DNA of 64,000 bases from 2-02-FULL-55-14 sp964534125 (GCA_964534125.1 CAZHOJ010000001.1:496001-560000); one strand, 5' to 3'. Counted from the stretch's first letter, positions 9,112 through 18,585 are shown. Notes: a model not told the origin generated them from the sequence alone. Numbers and translations: made by a program.

Positions 9112-10491
9112 TCAGTTTCCTTTCCGGATCTGGTCGGCCTTGTCGAGGGCGTTGATGGCCTTGTCGGCATCGCCGAGACGCGCATAGATCGTTCCGAGCG
9201 TTTCCCACACTGCCGGATCGTCGGACTTCAACTGCGAGACCTTCTCGAGGTACGGCAGCGCATTCTGGAACTTCTCCTTGTACTCATCCGATTCCGTCCC
9301 GGCATCCTGCGCCTGCTTGATCACGTCGACGCCCCAGTTATAGTACGTGGCGCCGAGATCGAACAGTGCATCCGTATACGCAGAGTCGATCGCAAGCGCC
9401 TGCTGGAACGAGTTGACGGCCAGCTGGTACTTGCCCGTCGAACGCTTCAACACACCGAGGATGTAGTGGTTGACCTTGTTGGTGGGCTCGTTGTTCACGG
9501 CCTGTGCAAACCCCTCGATGGCCTCCTCGAGCTTGTCAGCCTGGACATAGGCATCAAGAAGGAGGTTCAGGTTGTCATTGTCCTTCGGATTCACCCTCTT
9601 CACCTCTTCGAACATACTGACGGCGTTCCCGAATTCCACCTGGGCCTGGTTGTACTTGGTCGAGTCGATGTCGGGGTTGTACGTGCCCGTCTGGGAGAAA
9701 CTCTCGACGCGGTCCTTGTCGAAGACGACCTCGAGCATGTACGTCGTGTAGCTCCAGGTCTCCTTCGTGGACCGGCGGCCGCCGTCCTTCTTGCTGTCAG
9801 GCGGGCCCAGGAGACGCATAACATCCCCCTTAGGCATCCGTTTCTCGAGGTTCTTGACGTTTTTGAAAGCTCCGATCTTGTCGGCGTTCTCGGCCTCGAA
9901 CTCCCGCTTCAGCACCTTTCCACGGTTCAGATAGATACGGCCGCCCTGCTTATAGGACTCTGTGTCCTTCCCCCTCGCCCAGGCAGTCTTGAACGCGGAG
10001 ATCGCTGCTTCCTCGTCACCTTTGTTGTTGTAGGCATAGCCCAGGTACCGATAGGTGATCATGGTGTCCGGCCAGGCCTCCGATGCGCGGGTGAACTGCT
10101 CGATGGCCGCATCAAAATATTGGACTGAGTCTTCTGATCCTTTCTGGAGCGCACCGACACCGTTGTTCAGGTGTACCGCCCAGCGGTTGAACCGGATGGC
10201 CTTGATATCCACCGCATGCTTCTTGTCAAGCTCGAGCGCCTTGGTGAAGGCCTCGTTCATTTTGATGTAATTCCCCTGTTCAGACTGCAGCTGTCCGAGC
10301 AGGAACCAGGCCTCTTCATTGCCCGGATTATTCTGCGTCTCGATCTCGAGGAGCCTGATCGCTTCGGTGAAATTCTTCTGCTGAATGTAGACCTTCGCTC
10401 CGGTGAATTCCGGAGAGCCGCACTGGAAACCCTGGAAAACGAGGATAGCCAGGAGGGAAACGGTGAGGGTCCAAATCGCTCTCTGTTTCAT
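9112..10491 (-). CDS. TPR lipoprotein with an internal BamE/OmlA-like segment
   Basis: A 459-residue protein with an N-terminal export signal and a possible lipidation site at Cys24 (GFQC). TPR units fill about residues 28-190 and 280-455 (for example FTEAIRLLEIETQNNPGNEE and AWFLLGQL). Between them, about residues 210-266, MPKGDVMRLLGPPDSKKD, ETWSYTTYMLEVVFDKDRV resembles the SmpA/OmlA/BamE fold. An AAGGAA ribosome site precedes the ATG. It probably acts in the periplasm as an outer-membrane-linked scaffold. Transcription diverges from the HIT gene across 163 bases. Confidence 0.75.
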   Translation of the reverse strand: MKQRAIWTLTVSLLAILVFQGFQCGSPEFTGAKVYIQQKNFTEAIRLLEIETQNNPGNEEAWFLLGQLQSEQGNYIKMNEAFTKALELDKKHAVDIKAIRFNRWAVHLNNGVGALQKGSEDSVQYFDAAIEQFTRASEAWPDTMITYRYLGYAYNNKGDEEAAISAFKTAWARGKDTESYKQGGRIYLNRGKVLKREFEAENADKIGAFKNVKNLEKRMPKGDVMRLLGPPDSKKDGGRRSTKETWSYTTYMLEVVFDKDRVESFSQTGTYNPDIDSTKYNQAQVEFGNAVSMFEEVKRVNPKDNDNLNLLLDAYVQADKLEEAIEGFAQAVNNEPTNKVNHYILGVLKRSTGKYQLAVNSFQQALAIDSAYTDALFDLGATYYNWGVDVIKQAQDAGTESDEYKEKFQNALPYLEKVSQLKSDDPAVWETLGTIYARLGDADKAINALDKADQIRKGN

Positions 10492-10654
10492 CGTTCCTTT
10501 CCTTACAAGTATTTCGTGGTTCGTGGTGGTAGTCGCATCGGGAAAAGTTAGTTAATATACCGAACACTTCAGGGATGCGCAACCGGCCATCTGCCATCTT
10601 TGCAATTCCCTGCACATTTGGGTAACTTTGTTGCTGATTTGAGGTTACCTCTCT

Positions 10655-11071
10655 ATGGACGGATGCGTATTCTGCAAGATTGTCAGGAAGGAACTCCCGG
10701 CAGAAGTGCTGTTCGAGGATGACCATGTCATCGGAATCCTCGACATCAATCCTATCCATTACGGCCATTCGCTGATCATCCCGAAGGCCCACTGCGAGGA
10801 TTTTCTCGGACTGCCCGAAGCAGCCCACGCGTCCGTCATGACGGCCGCGAAGAAGCTGACAAGGGCCATCGTCGACGGACTGGACCTCGAGGGATACAAC
10901 CTGTTCACGAACAATGGACGCATCGCCGGCCAATCGGTCTTTCATTTTCATCTCCACATTACACCCCGTTACGCGGACGACAACATCAAATTCGTCCTGA
11001 AGCTGAAGAGGTATGAGGATGGGGAAATGACTGCAACTGCAGAAACCATACGGCGTCATCTGACGCCCTGA
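10655..11071 (+). CDS. HIT family nucleotide hydrolase/transferase
   Basis: A 138-residue protein with the histidine triad HFHLH at residues 97-101. It has the Hint-type N terminus GCVFCKIVRKELPAEV (cysteines 4 and 7, possible zinc site) and YGHSLIIPKAH. Family members hydrolyse purine nucleotide phosphoramidates or Ap4A. The ribosome site lies within the short palindrome gaggttacctc just before the ATG, which could moderate initiation. icd follows after 17 bases. Confidence 0.93.
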   Translation: MDGCVFCKIVRKELPAEVLFEDDHVIGILDINPIHYGHSLIIPKAHCEDFLGLPEAAHASVMTAAKKLTRAIVDGLDLEGYNLFTNNGRIAGQSVFHFHLHITPRYADDNIKFVLKLKRYEDGEMTATAETIRRHLTP

Positions 11072-11088
11072 ATCAGATCTGAGGAGCC

Positions 11089-12342
11089 ATGACCATGCCA
11101 GCATACAAGAAGCTCACGCCGCCGACCACAGGAGAGAACATCACGCTCAGGGACGGGAAGCTTGTCGTTCCTGACCATCCGATCATCCCATTCATCGAAG
11201 GGGATGGCACAGGCCCTGACATCTGGGCAGCGTCCGTCCGCGTTTTCGACGCGGCTGTGAAGAAGGCCTACGGCGGGAAACGCTCCATCGTCTGGTTCGA
11301 GGTCTTCGCCGGCGAGAAGGCGAACGAGGTCTACGGCCCGAACACGTGGCTGCATGACGACACGCTGGAAGCTATTAAAGAGCATATTGTCGCCATCAAA
11401 GGGCCGCTGACGACCCCCGTAGGTGGCGGTATCCGGTCCATCAACGTCGCCCTTCGCCAGCTCCTCGACCTCTATGTCTGCCTGCGGCCGGTGCGCTATT
11501 TCAACGGTGTTCCCTCTCCCGTCAAGCGCCCGGACCTCGTCGATATGGTCATTTTCCGCGAGAACACGGAAGATATCTACGCCGGCATCGAATGGAAGGC
11601 CGGAACGCCCGAGGCGAAGAAGGCCGTCGAATGGTTGCAGAAGGAGATGGGTGTCACGAAGATCCGTTTCCCCGAGACCGCCAGTATCGGCGTGAAACCG
11701 GTCTCCGTCGAAGGCACAAACCGACTCGTCCGGGCTGCTATCGAGTACGCCCAGCAGAACAAGCGGAAATCAGTGACCCTGGTTCACAAGGGCAACATCA
11801 TGAAGTTCACCGAGGGGGGCTTCCGCGACTGGGGATATGAGCTTGCGCAAAAGGAGTTTGGTGGTGAACTGCTGGACGGCGGGCCATGGGTCAAACTGCC
11901 TGATGGCATCATCGTCAAGGATGTCATCGCAGACGCCTTCCTGCAGCAGATCCTGACCCGACCCGCGGAGTATGACGTCATCGCGACGCTCAACCTGAAC
12001 GGTGACTACATCTCCGATGCCCTCGCCGCACAGGTCGGCGGCATCGGCATCGCACCCGGAGGGAATGTCAACTACGAGAACGGGTTCGCGGTCTTCGAGG
12101 CAACGCACGGGACCGCCCCCAAGTACGCGGGGCTGGACAAGGTGAATCCGGGCTCGGTGATCCTGTCGGGCGAGATGATGCTGCGATACCTCGGATGGAC
12201 AGAGGCAGCAGACCTCATCGTCAAGGGGCTCGAGTCTGCGATCGCGAAGAAGGTCGTGACGTACGACTTTGCCCGCCTGATGGAAGGCGCGAAGGAAGTG
12301 AAGTGCTCAGAGTTCGGGACAGCGGTGATTGAGAGTATGTGA
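11089..12342 (+). CDS. icd: Isocitrate dehydrogenase (NADP-type)
   Basis: A 417-residue enzyme converting isocitrate to 2-oxoglutarate and CO2. The N terminus holds IPFIEGDGTGPDIW. The substrate-binding serine lies in GGGIRSINVALRQ, with LRPVRYFNGVPSPVKRP next. FRENTEDIYAGIEW, the NADP-binding AFEATHGTAPKYAG-like segment (FEATHGTAPKYAGLDKVNP) and a full C terminus are present. It is close in size and motif order to E. coli Icd. Cofactor specificity is inferred from family resemblance only. Confidence 0.96.
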   Translation: MTMPAYKKLTPPTTGENITLRDGKLVVPDHPIIPFIEGDGTGPDIWAASVRVFDAAVKKAYGGKRSIVWFEVFAGEKANEVYGPNTWLHDDTLEAIKEHIVAIKGPLTTPVGGGIRSINVALRQLLDLYVCLRPVRYFNGVPSPVKRPDLVDMVIFRENTEDIYAGIEWKAGTPEAKKAVEWLQKEMGVTKIRFPETASIGVKPVSVEGTNRLVRAAIEYAQQNKRKSVTLVHKGNIMKFTEGGFRDWGYELAQKEFGGELLDGGPWVKLPDGIIVKDVIADAFLQQILTRPAEYDVIATLNLNGDYISDALAAQVGGIGIAPGGNVNYENGFAVFEATHGTAPKYAGLDKVNPGSVILSGEMMLRYLGWTEAADLIVKGLESAIAKKVVTYDFARLMEGAKEVKCSEFGTAVIESM

Positions 12343-12404
12343 GATGTGAGATGGGAGATGGGAGATGAGAGACGACAGAGGACAGAAGTCAGAGGTCAGA
12401 AATC
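12341..12404 (+). repeat. Purine-rich GATG/CAGA short-period repeat after icd
   Basis: Beginning at the icd stop codon, the sequence runs as imperfect repeats of AGATGGG followed by imperfect GACAGA/GTCAGA units. Related tracts follow the stop codons at 18516, 36569, 38368, 39093 and 45791. Confidence 0.7.
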
Positions 12405-12425
12405 AATAGGAAGATAACAGGGACG

Positions 12426-12719
12426 ATGATGGTTGGAGAGATGGCAACGCCGGCGCGGCCGGAGACGGTCTACGACACGGAGGTCGAGGTTCAGACCCCC
12501 GCGAGGGTCCTTTTGTACAATGACGAGGTCCACACCTTCGATGAGGTCATCAACCAGATCATCAAAGCGACAGGATGCAACCCGGGAAAGGCTGAAGCGC
12601 TGACCTGGGAGGTACACTCAAAAGGAAAAGCCATGATCTTCGAGGGCCCGATGTCCGAGTGCATCCGGGTTTCGGGCGTCCTCGAGGAGATCAGTCTGAA
12701 CACGCAGATAGAGGTCTGA
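12426..12719 (+). CDS. clpS: ClpS-like ATP-dependent Clp protease adaptor
   Basis: A 97-residue protein with RVLLYNDEVHTFDEVINQII, then ATGCNPGKAEALTWEVHSKGKA, and the C-terminal CIRVSGVLEEISLNTQIEV, all typical of ClpS. ClpS delivers N-degron substrates to the ClpA/ClpC unfoldase, which is not in this window. The start may be either of two adjacent ATGs (12426, 12429) or the ATG at 12441. It follows icd with 83 bases of repeat-rich sequence between. Confidence 0.9.
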   Translation: MMVGEMATPARPETVYDTEVEVQTPARVLLYNDEVHTFDEVINQIIKATGCNPGKAEALTWEVHSKGKAMIFEGPMSECIRVSGVLEEISLNTQIEV

Positions 12720-12803
12720 CCGGCTGGACCGGCACGACCACAGGGCCCCACCTTTCACGGACGAACACGAACCGCTCATGCGTTCCACCCTACCCCTCCC
12801 CCG

Positions 12804-15617
12804 ATGACATCCCGAGAGATCCGACAGAGTTTCTTCGACTTCTTCGCAGCAAAAGGGCACACCATCGTCCCCAGCGCCCCCGTGATACCGGGGGACGATC
12901 CGACGTTGCTCTTTACGAATGCGGGAATGAACCAGTTCAAGGACGTCTTCCTCGGCAGCGGCTCGCGTCCCTACACCCGTGCCGTCGATACACAGAAGTG
13001 CATCCGCGTCAGCGGCAAGCACAACGACCTCGAGGAGGTCGGACGCGACACCTACCATCACACCTTCTTCGAGATGCTGGGGAACTGGTCCTTTGGCGAT
13101 TACTACAAGCGCGAAGCTATCGCCTGGGCCTGGGAACTCCTGACGAACGTCTGGAAGCTTCCAAAACAGCGGCTCTGGGCGACAGTCTACAAGGACGACG
13201 ACGAAGCCGAAGCTCTGTGGAAGGAGGTGACGGACATCGATCCGACCCACGTCCTGCGGTTCGGCGAGAAGGACAACTTCTGGGAAATGGGCGATACCGG
13301 CCCCTGCGGACCGTGCTCGGAGATCCATGTCGACCTGACACCGGCCGGGAATGCAGAGGCGTCGAAAGTGAACGCCGGCACGCCTGATGTCATCGAGATC
13401 TGGAACCTCGTGTTCATTCAGTATGACCGGGACGGAACGGGCGAGCTCCACCCGCTGCCGGCAAAACACGTCGACACGGGCATGGGATTCGAAAGGATCT
13501 GTGCCGTCCTGCAGAAGAAGTCATCCAACTACGACTCGGATGTCTTTACTCCCCTTATTCTTAAGGTTTCGGAGATCAGCGCAACGCCTTACGACGGGCG
13601 GATCGATGGCTCGCTCCGGCCCGAACAGGTGCAGGCCGATACGGCCATGCGGGTCATCGCAGACCACATCCGGACCCTGACCTTCGCTATCGCAGACGGC
13701 GCCATCCCATCGAACGAGGGGCGGGGGTACGTGCTCCGCCGCATCCTCCGGCGAGCAGCCCGGTTCGGCCGGTCGATCGGCCTCCGGGAGCCCTTCCTTC
13801 ACCGGCTTGTCGGCACCCTCTCTGAGACCATGGGCGACGTCTTCCCCGAGATCGTCCGAAAGCGTGAGCACGTGGAGCGCCTCATCAAGGGCGAAGAGGA
13901 GAGCTTCAACGCAACGCTCGACCGTGGCCTGGAGGAGTTCGAGAAGTTGGCAGAGGGCAGAGGGCATGGGGTGAAGGGTGTTTTATCGGGCGAAGATGCA
14001 TTTAGGTTGTACGATACCTTTGGTTTTCCGTTCGATCTCACTGCCCTCATGGCCCACGAACGTGGACTCTCTGTCGACGAGCAGGGATTCAACGAGGCAC
14101 TTGCAGCACAAAGGGAAAGATCAAGAGAAGGCGTCAAAACAGAACGGACCTTGACGAATCTTAGGGAGATCCAGAAAGGGCTCGATAGACAATCCACGAT
14201 ATTCTCAGGTTACAATGCCGGATCCCTCCGCGCCACAGTAACAAGTATTTCAGAGCCATTCCTCACACTCGACCGGACTCCATTCTTCGCTGAATCCGGC
14301 GGTCAGATTGGGGACACAGGGATCATTGTCTTTGGGAATCATCGACTGAAAATCGTCGACACGCAAAAGGACGGGGATGTCATTGGTCACCGGTATGTAG
14401 GAATCGCCGGACCATTGCTCGGCAATCCTGTTGACGCCCGAATCGATGAGGATCGGCGTCTGAATATTACGAGAAATCATACGGCGACGCACATCGTGCA
14501 CGAAGCACTTCGACGCGTGCTCGGCGGGCATCTGCACCAGCAGGGTTCGTTGGTTGCGGATACACACCTGCGGTTTGATTTCAACCACTTCGAACGTGTG
14601 ACGCCCGAAAAGCTTCAGGCTATCGAAGAGATGGTGAATGAGAGGATTGGCGAAAACATTACCGTCAACGCGCTGAACGATCCCTCCGAATGGGTGAGCA
14701 TCGACGAGGCCAAGAAGCGCTGGCCGAACGTCAAGATGTTCTTCGGCGAGAAATACGGAGACAGGGTGCGCGTCGTGGAGATCGATCCGTCGTTCAGCGT
14801 CGAGCTTTGCGGGGGAACGCACGTCGGCTCGACTTCGGACATCGGATATTTCGCTTTTCGTTCCGAAGGAAGTGTCGCAAGCGGGATCCGCCGCATCGAT
14901 GCAGTGACGGGTGATGGTGCATTGCTCCTCGCAGAACACCGGGGACGCGACCTTCTCGAAAAGACAGAAAGCGCCACAGCTCTGGTGGACGGACTGTTCT
15001 CCCGGCTCGCAGATGCGGGCAGGGCAGCGAACGAGCCCGAGTGGAACGCCCGCCGGGATAACCTTGCCTCTCTGGCGCAGAAGCTGGAACGGTTCAACAC
15101 ATCTGTGAGAACAGGCAGCGGGCTCCGCACGGCATTCCGGACGCTCGGCGAGCTCGATCGGGAGGCCGAATCGCTCCTCCTCGCCATCGCCTCGGTCCGC
15201 AAAACGATCGAACGGACGCTCGAGAAAGACTCACTGAAGCAGGCCGCGTCTGACATCACTTCGCTTGTCGGATCGGCCGGCATGGTCGAGGGATTCAAGG
15301 TCGTCGCAGCTCAGGTCGCGGTGAACGGCATGGATGCACTCAAGTCGGCCGGCGACACGCTCCGCTTGCAGCTCGGCTCCGGCATTGGTGTCCTGGCGAC
15401 GGTCATCGACGACAAAGTGCAGGTTGTGTGCGTGGTGACCGACGACCTCATCGCCGCGAAGGGGCTGAAGGCGGGGGCCATTGTCGGCATCATCGCCAAG
15501 GAACTGGGCGGCGGCGGTGGCGGACGCCCTCACCTGGCGACCGCCGGAGGGAAGGACGTGACAAAGGTCACGGAGGTGCTGGCATCGGTGCCAAAGATTG
15601 TGCGATCTTTCCTGTAA
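12804..15617 (+). CDS. alaS: Alanyl-tRNA synthetase
   Basis: A 937-residue class II synthetase starting MTSREIRQSFFDFFAAKGH with LLFTNAGMNQFKDVFLG. It has the editing-domain zinc site in NHTATHIVHEAL and the ELCGGTHV motif. A C-terminal oligomerisation/C-Ala domain ends with GGGGGRPHLATAGG. It charges tRNA-Ala and clears mischarged Ser/Gly. It is longer than the E. coli enzyme, in line with Bacteroidota versions. The next gene starts 14 bases downstream. Confidence 0.97.
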   Translation: MTSREIRQSFFDFFAAKGHTIVPSAPVIPGDDPTLLFTNAGMNQFKDVFLGSGSRPYTRAVDTQKCIRVSGKHNDLEEVGRDTYHHTFFEMLGNWSFGDYYKREAIAWAWELLTNVWKLPKQRLWATVYKDDDEAEALWKEVTDIDPTHVLRFGEKDNFWEMGDTGPCGPCSEIHVDLTPAGNAEASKVNAGTPDVIEIWNLVFIQYDRDGTGELHPLPAKHVDTGMGFERICAVLQKKSSNYDSDVFTPLILKVSEISATPYDGRIDGSLRPEQVQADTAMRVIADHIRTLTFAIADGAIPSNEGRGYVLRRILRRAARFGRSIGLREPFLHRLVGTLSETMGDVFPEIVRKREHVERLIKGEEESFNATLDRGLEEFEKLAEGRGHGVKGVLSGEDAFRLYDTFGFPFDLTALMAHERGLSVDEQGFNEALAAQRERSREGVKTERTLTNLREIQKGLDRQSTIFSGYNAGSLRATVTSISEPFLTLDRTPFFAESGGQIGDTGIIVFGNHRLKIVDTQKDGDVIGHRYVGIAGPLLGNPVDARIDEDRRLNITRNHTATHIVHEALRRVLGGHLHQQGSLVADTHLRFDFNHFERVTPEKLQAIEEMVNERIGENITVNALNDPSEWVSIDEAKKRWPNVKMFFGEKYGDRVRVVEIDPSFSVELCGGTHVGSTSDIGYFAFRSEGSVASGIRRIDAVTGDGALLLAEHRGRDLLEKTESATALVDGLFSRLADAGRAANEPEWNARRDNLASLAQKLERFNTSVRTGSGLRTAFRTLGELDREAESLLLAIASVRKTIERTLEKDSLKQAASDITSLVGSAGMVEGFKVVAAQVAVNGMDALKSAGDTLRLQLGSGIGVLATVIDDKVQVVCVVTDDLIAAKGLKAGAIVGIIAKELGGGGGGRPHLATAGGKDVTKVTEVLASVPKIVRSFL

Positions 15618-15631
15618 TTTCCTGAGAGCCC

Positions 15632-16393
15632 ATGAAAACCTACCAGAAGCTGAAAGAGATCCAGGACCGGAGAGGCACGGGATACGTCATTCTGATCGAT
15701 CCTGACAAGACGGACCCGGCCGGACATCCCCGATTCGTGGAGGAGGCCACCGAGGCCGGGGTGGATGCGTTCTTCGTCGGCGGAAGCCTCATGGTCAAGG
15801 ACCAGTTCGAGCACGTGCTTCGCCTCACGAAGGAAGCCACTCCCCTTCCGGTCATCATTTTTCCAGGAAGCCTCTTCCAGGTTTCTCCCATCGCGGATGC
15901 CATCCTCTTCCTTGTCCTCATCAGCGGGAGGAATCCTGATCACCTCATCGGGAATCAGGTAACAGCCGCCCCTTTCATCAAGGCGAGCGGATTGGAGGCC
16001 ATCTCCACGGCCTATATGCTCGTCGAGGGGGGGTCGACGACCTCCGCTGAGTTCATGAGCAACACGAAGCCGATCCCCCGGAACAAGCCTGACATCGCCG
16101 TCGCGCATGCTCTGGCAGCAGAGTTCATCGGCATGAAAATGCTCTACTTCGATGCAGGAAGCGGCGCAGACGCCCCGGTGAGCGAAAAGATGATCGGCGC
16201 CGTTGCAAAGCACTGTTCACTCCCCATCATTGTCGGCGGGGGCATCCGCACGCCGGAAGCCGCAGGTTCACTTGCGAGGGCCGGCGCAGCCTTCATCGTG
16301 ACGGGGAACATCACCGAAGTGAACCGGGACGGGGCCTTTCTCAGGGACATGGCGAACGCCGTCCATTCCCCGCGGACCGTCAGGAACGCCTAG
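15632..16393 (+). CDS. Geranylgeranylglyceryl-phosphate synthase homologue (PcrB/GGGPS)
   Basis: A 253-residue TIM-barrel prenyltransferase homologue. It shows the phosphate-binding and family motifs VILIDPDKTDPAG, DAFFVGGSLMV, IIFPGSLFQVSP, FLVLISGRNPDHLIG, YFDAGSGADAPV and the C-terminal IIVGGGIRTPEAA plus GAAFIVTGN. The archaeal enzyme joins glycerol-1-phosphate to geranylgeranyl diphosphate; bacterial relatives (Bacillus PcrB, Bacteroidota group II) use similar polyprenyl donors. No glycerol-1-phosphate dehydrogenase is seen here, so the donor and end product are unknown. Confidence 0.9.
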   Translation: MKTYQKLKEIQDRRGTGYVILIDPDKTDPAGHPRFVEEATEAGVDAFFVGGSLMVKDQFEHVLRLTKEATPLPVIIFPGSLFQVSPIADAILFLVLISGRNPDHLIGNQVTAAPFIKASGLEAISTAYMLVEGGSTTSAEFMSNTKPIPRNKPDIAVAHALAAEFIGMKMLYFDAGSGADAPVSEKMIGAVAKHCSLPIIVGGGIRTPEAAGSLARAGAAFIVTGNITEVNRDGAFLRDMANAVHSPRTVRNA

Positions 16394-16408
16394 AGGCCGG
16401 GACCTACC

Positions 16409-17014
16409 ATGGCACACCTTCCCATGACACTGCTCGTACGCGAGACATTCATCAAGGATTCTCTTCGCGACAGCGCTGCCGTGAAGCAGAAGATCGCCGA
16501 GACGCTGCCACGCCAGATCTCGACCGGCATCGACATGCTCATCAAAGCGCTCAGCGCCAGAAAGAAGGTGCTGCTGTGCGGCAACGGCGGCAGTGCGGCC
16601 GATGCGCAGCATCTGGCGACGGAGTTCGTCATACGTCTCGATGGATCGATCAAACGCCCCGGGCTTCCGGCCATCGCCCTCACCACCGACACCTCCATGC
16701 TCACTGCAGGAGCGAACGATATCGGCTACGACAATGTGTTCGCGCGGGCGGTCGAGGCACTGGGGAACGAAGGAGACGTCCTCATCGGCATTTCCACCAG
16801 CGGGAAGTCCGAGAGCGTGAACAACGCTCTGCGCACTGCGCGGACCAGAGGGATGGCGACGATCGGCCTCCTCGGAAAGGACGGCGGAACCACGAAGGAC
16901 CTCGTGGACCTCGCGATCATCGTCCCGTCCGACGACACGCAGCGTATCCAGGAAGCGCACATCACCATCGGGCACATCATCTTCCAGCAGGCGGAGAAGG
17001 AGCTGTACGGATAG
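16409..17014 (+). CDS. gmhA: D-sedoheptulose 7-phosphate isomerase (SIS domain)
   Basis: A 201-residue SIS-domain protein with LLCGNGGSAADAQHLATEF, ALTTDTSMLTAGANDIGYDNVF, LIGISTSGKSESV and the C-terminal AHITIGHIIFQQAEKEL. This closely matches GmhA, the first step toward ADP-heptose for LPS inner core. The start could also be the ATG five codons downstream. It is followed by a sugar-1-phosphate transferase gene, supporting an envelope-glycan role. Confidence 0.93.
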   Translation: MAHLPMTLLVRETFIKDSLRDSAAVKQKIAETLPRQISTGIDMLIKALSARKKVLLCGNGGSAADAQHLATEFVIRLDGSIKRPGLPAIALTTDTSMLTAGANDIGYDNVFARAVEALGNEGDVLIGISTSGKSESVNNALRTARTRGMATIGLLGKDGGTTKDLVDLAIIVPSDDTQRIQEAHITIGHIIFQQAEKELYG

Positions 17015-17103
17015 CGCGTGCCAGGCGCCGGGCGCAAAGCGTCTGACGGTCATGCACGCCTCCCCCTTCGCCCTTTGCCCTATGCGCTTCGACGTCATTC
17101 GCA

Positions 17104-18516
17104 ATGCCCTCATCCCGACATAAGGACATCCTGATCCCCCTCCTGACGGCGCTCGTCGACGTCACGGCGATAGAGCTTTCATTCCTGTTCTCCTACCAGC
17201 TCCGGTTCCACTCACCGCTCACAGACGTCTTTCCCGTCACGCTCGGGTTTCCGCCCCTCGAGGCCTACATCCTCGGCTCGTTCTTCGTCATCCCCATCTG
17301 GATCTGGCTGCTGATGCGGCGCGGGATGTATGCGACACGCCGGGTGCAGTATTTTTCCGACGAGTTCTTCGCCCTCGTGCGGGTGATCACGGTGGGCATG
17401 CTTGTCGTCATGGCCGCGGCATTCTTCTACCGCACATTCTCTTTTTCACGGCTCGTCTTTGCACTCCTGTACGGCAGCTCCATTCTCTTCCTGTCGCTCG
17501 GCCGGTGGGCGATGCTGCGGTTCGAGCAGGCCTGGTACGAGAGCGGACGGGACGTCAGGAACGTCCTACTGGTCGGCAGGGGAACGTATGCCGGCAGGAC
17601 GGCAGAGAGCTTCCACCGCCGGACGGACCTCGGCTACAAAGTGATCGGCTTGTGCACGGTGACCGAAGGAGGACCGACGCCCGAGGGAGTCCCTGTGCTG
17701 GGACATGTGTCCGACCTTCAGGAGATCATCCGGGCCCACGGCATCGACCTCGTTCTGCTCACGCTCGACGCGTCCGAACACGAGCTCACTGAGAAGCTCG
17801 TCCGCGAATGCGACGGCCTCGATGTCGAGCTGATGATCGTTCCCGACCTTGTCGACATCATAACAAGCCAGGTGCGTATCACGGACATCGACGGCGTTCC
17901 CTTCCTTCGTCTGAAGGGGCTCGCGCTCAGCCCTTGGAATGCGTTCGTCAAGCGCCTGTTCGATGTCCTGTTCGCCTCAGTCGTGCTGATCCTCATCTCC
18001 CCCATCTTCATCCTGTTGGCGCTTCTCGTGAAGTTGACCTCGAGCGGTCCTGTGTTCTTCGTCCAGGAGCGCGTTGGGCTTGACGGCAGGCCCTTCAATG
18101 TGCTCAAGTTCCGTTCGATGCGGACGGATGCAGAGAAAGAGACCGGACCGGTGTGGGCAACGAAGACCGATCCGCGGACGACATCCATCGGAAGATTTCT
18201 CCGCAGGTTCAGCCTCGATGAGCTGCCGCAGCTCCTGAACGTCATCAGGGGCGACATGAGCCTTGTGGGTCCCCGCCCCGAGCGTCCCCACTTCGTCGAA
18301 CAGTTCACGAAGGATGTGCCCCGTTACCTGGAACGACACCGCGTCAAGACCGGCATGACCGGCTGGGCACAGGTGAACGGCCTAAGAGGCAACGCTCCCA
18401 TCGAAGACCGCACACGGTACGATATCTATTATGTCGAGAACTGGTCGCTGGTCTTCGACCTGAAGATCATCCTCAAGACGATACGGGCGGTGCTGTTCGG
18501 GGAGGATGCGTATTAA
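17104..18516 (+). CDS. Polyprenyl-phosphate sugar-1-phosphate transferase (WbaP/WcaJ-like)
   Basis: A 470-residue membrane protein. Four to five hydrophobic helices lie in the first ~125 residues, then a Rossmann-like CoA_binding_3-type region (VRNVLLVGRGTYAGRTAESF). The catalytic bacterial sugar transferase domain starts near residue 280: KRLFDVLFA, FVQERVGLDGRPFNVLKFRSM, RRFSLDELPQLLNVI, GDMSLVGPRPERP and GMTGWAQVNGLRG. It starts synthesis of an O-antigen or exopolysaccharide unit on undecaprenyl phosphate. The sugar cannot be told from sequence. Confidence 0.93.
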   Translation: MPSSRHKDILIPLLTALVDVTAIELSFLFSYQLRFHSPLTDVFPVTLGFPPLEAYILGSFFVIPIWIWLLMRRGMYATRRVQYFSDEFFALVRVITVGMLVVMAAAFFYRTFSFSRLVFALLYGSSILFLSLGRWAMLRFEQAWYESGRDVRNVLLVGRGTYAGRTAESFHRRTDLGYKVIGLCTVTEGGPTPEGVPVLGHVSDLQEIIRAHGIDLVLLTLDASEHELTEKLVRECDGLDVELMIVPDLVDIITSQVRITDIDGVPFLRLKGLALSPWNAFVKRLFDVLFASVVLILISPIFILLALLVKLTSSGPVFFVQERVGLDGRPFNVLKFRSMRTDAEKETGPVWATKTDPRTTSIGRFLRRFSLDELPQLLNVIRGDMSLVGPRPERPHFVEQFTKDVPRYLERHRVKTGMTGWAQVNGLRGNAPIEDRTRYDIYYVENWSLVFDLKIILKTIRAVLFGEDAY

Positions 18517-18529
18517 CGGCAGACATAAG

Positions 18530-18571
18530 TCGACAGTCGACAGATGACCGACCGAAGCCAGAGGGCAGAGA
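18530..18571 (+). repeat. Purine-rich CAGA-type repeat after the sugar transferase
   Basis: Just after the stop codon come imperfect GACAG/GTCGACAG units and GGCAGAG. This belongs to the same loose family as the tract after icd. Confidence 0.55.
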
Positions 18572-18585
18572 TGGCTCTCTGACAT

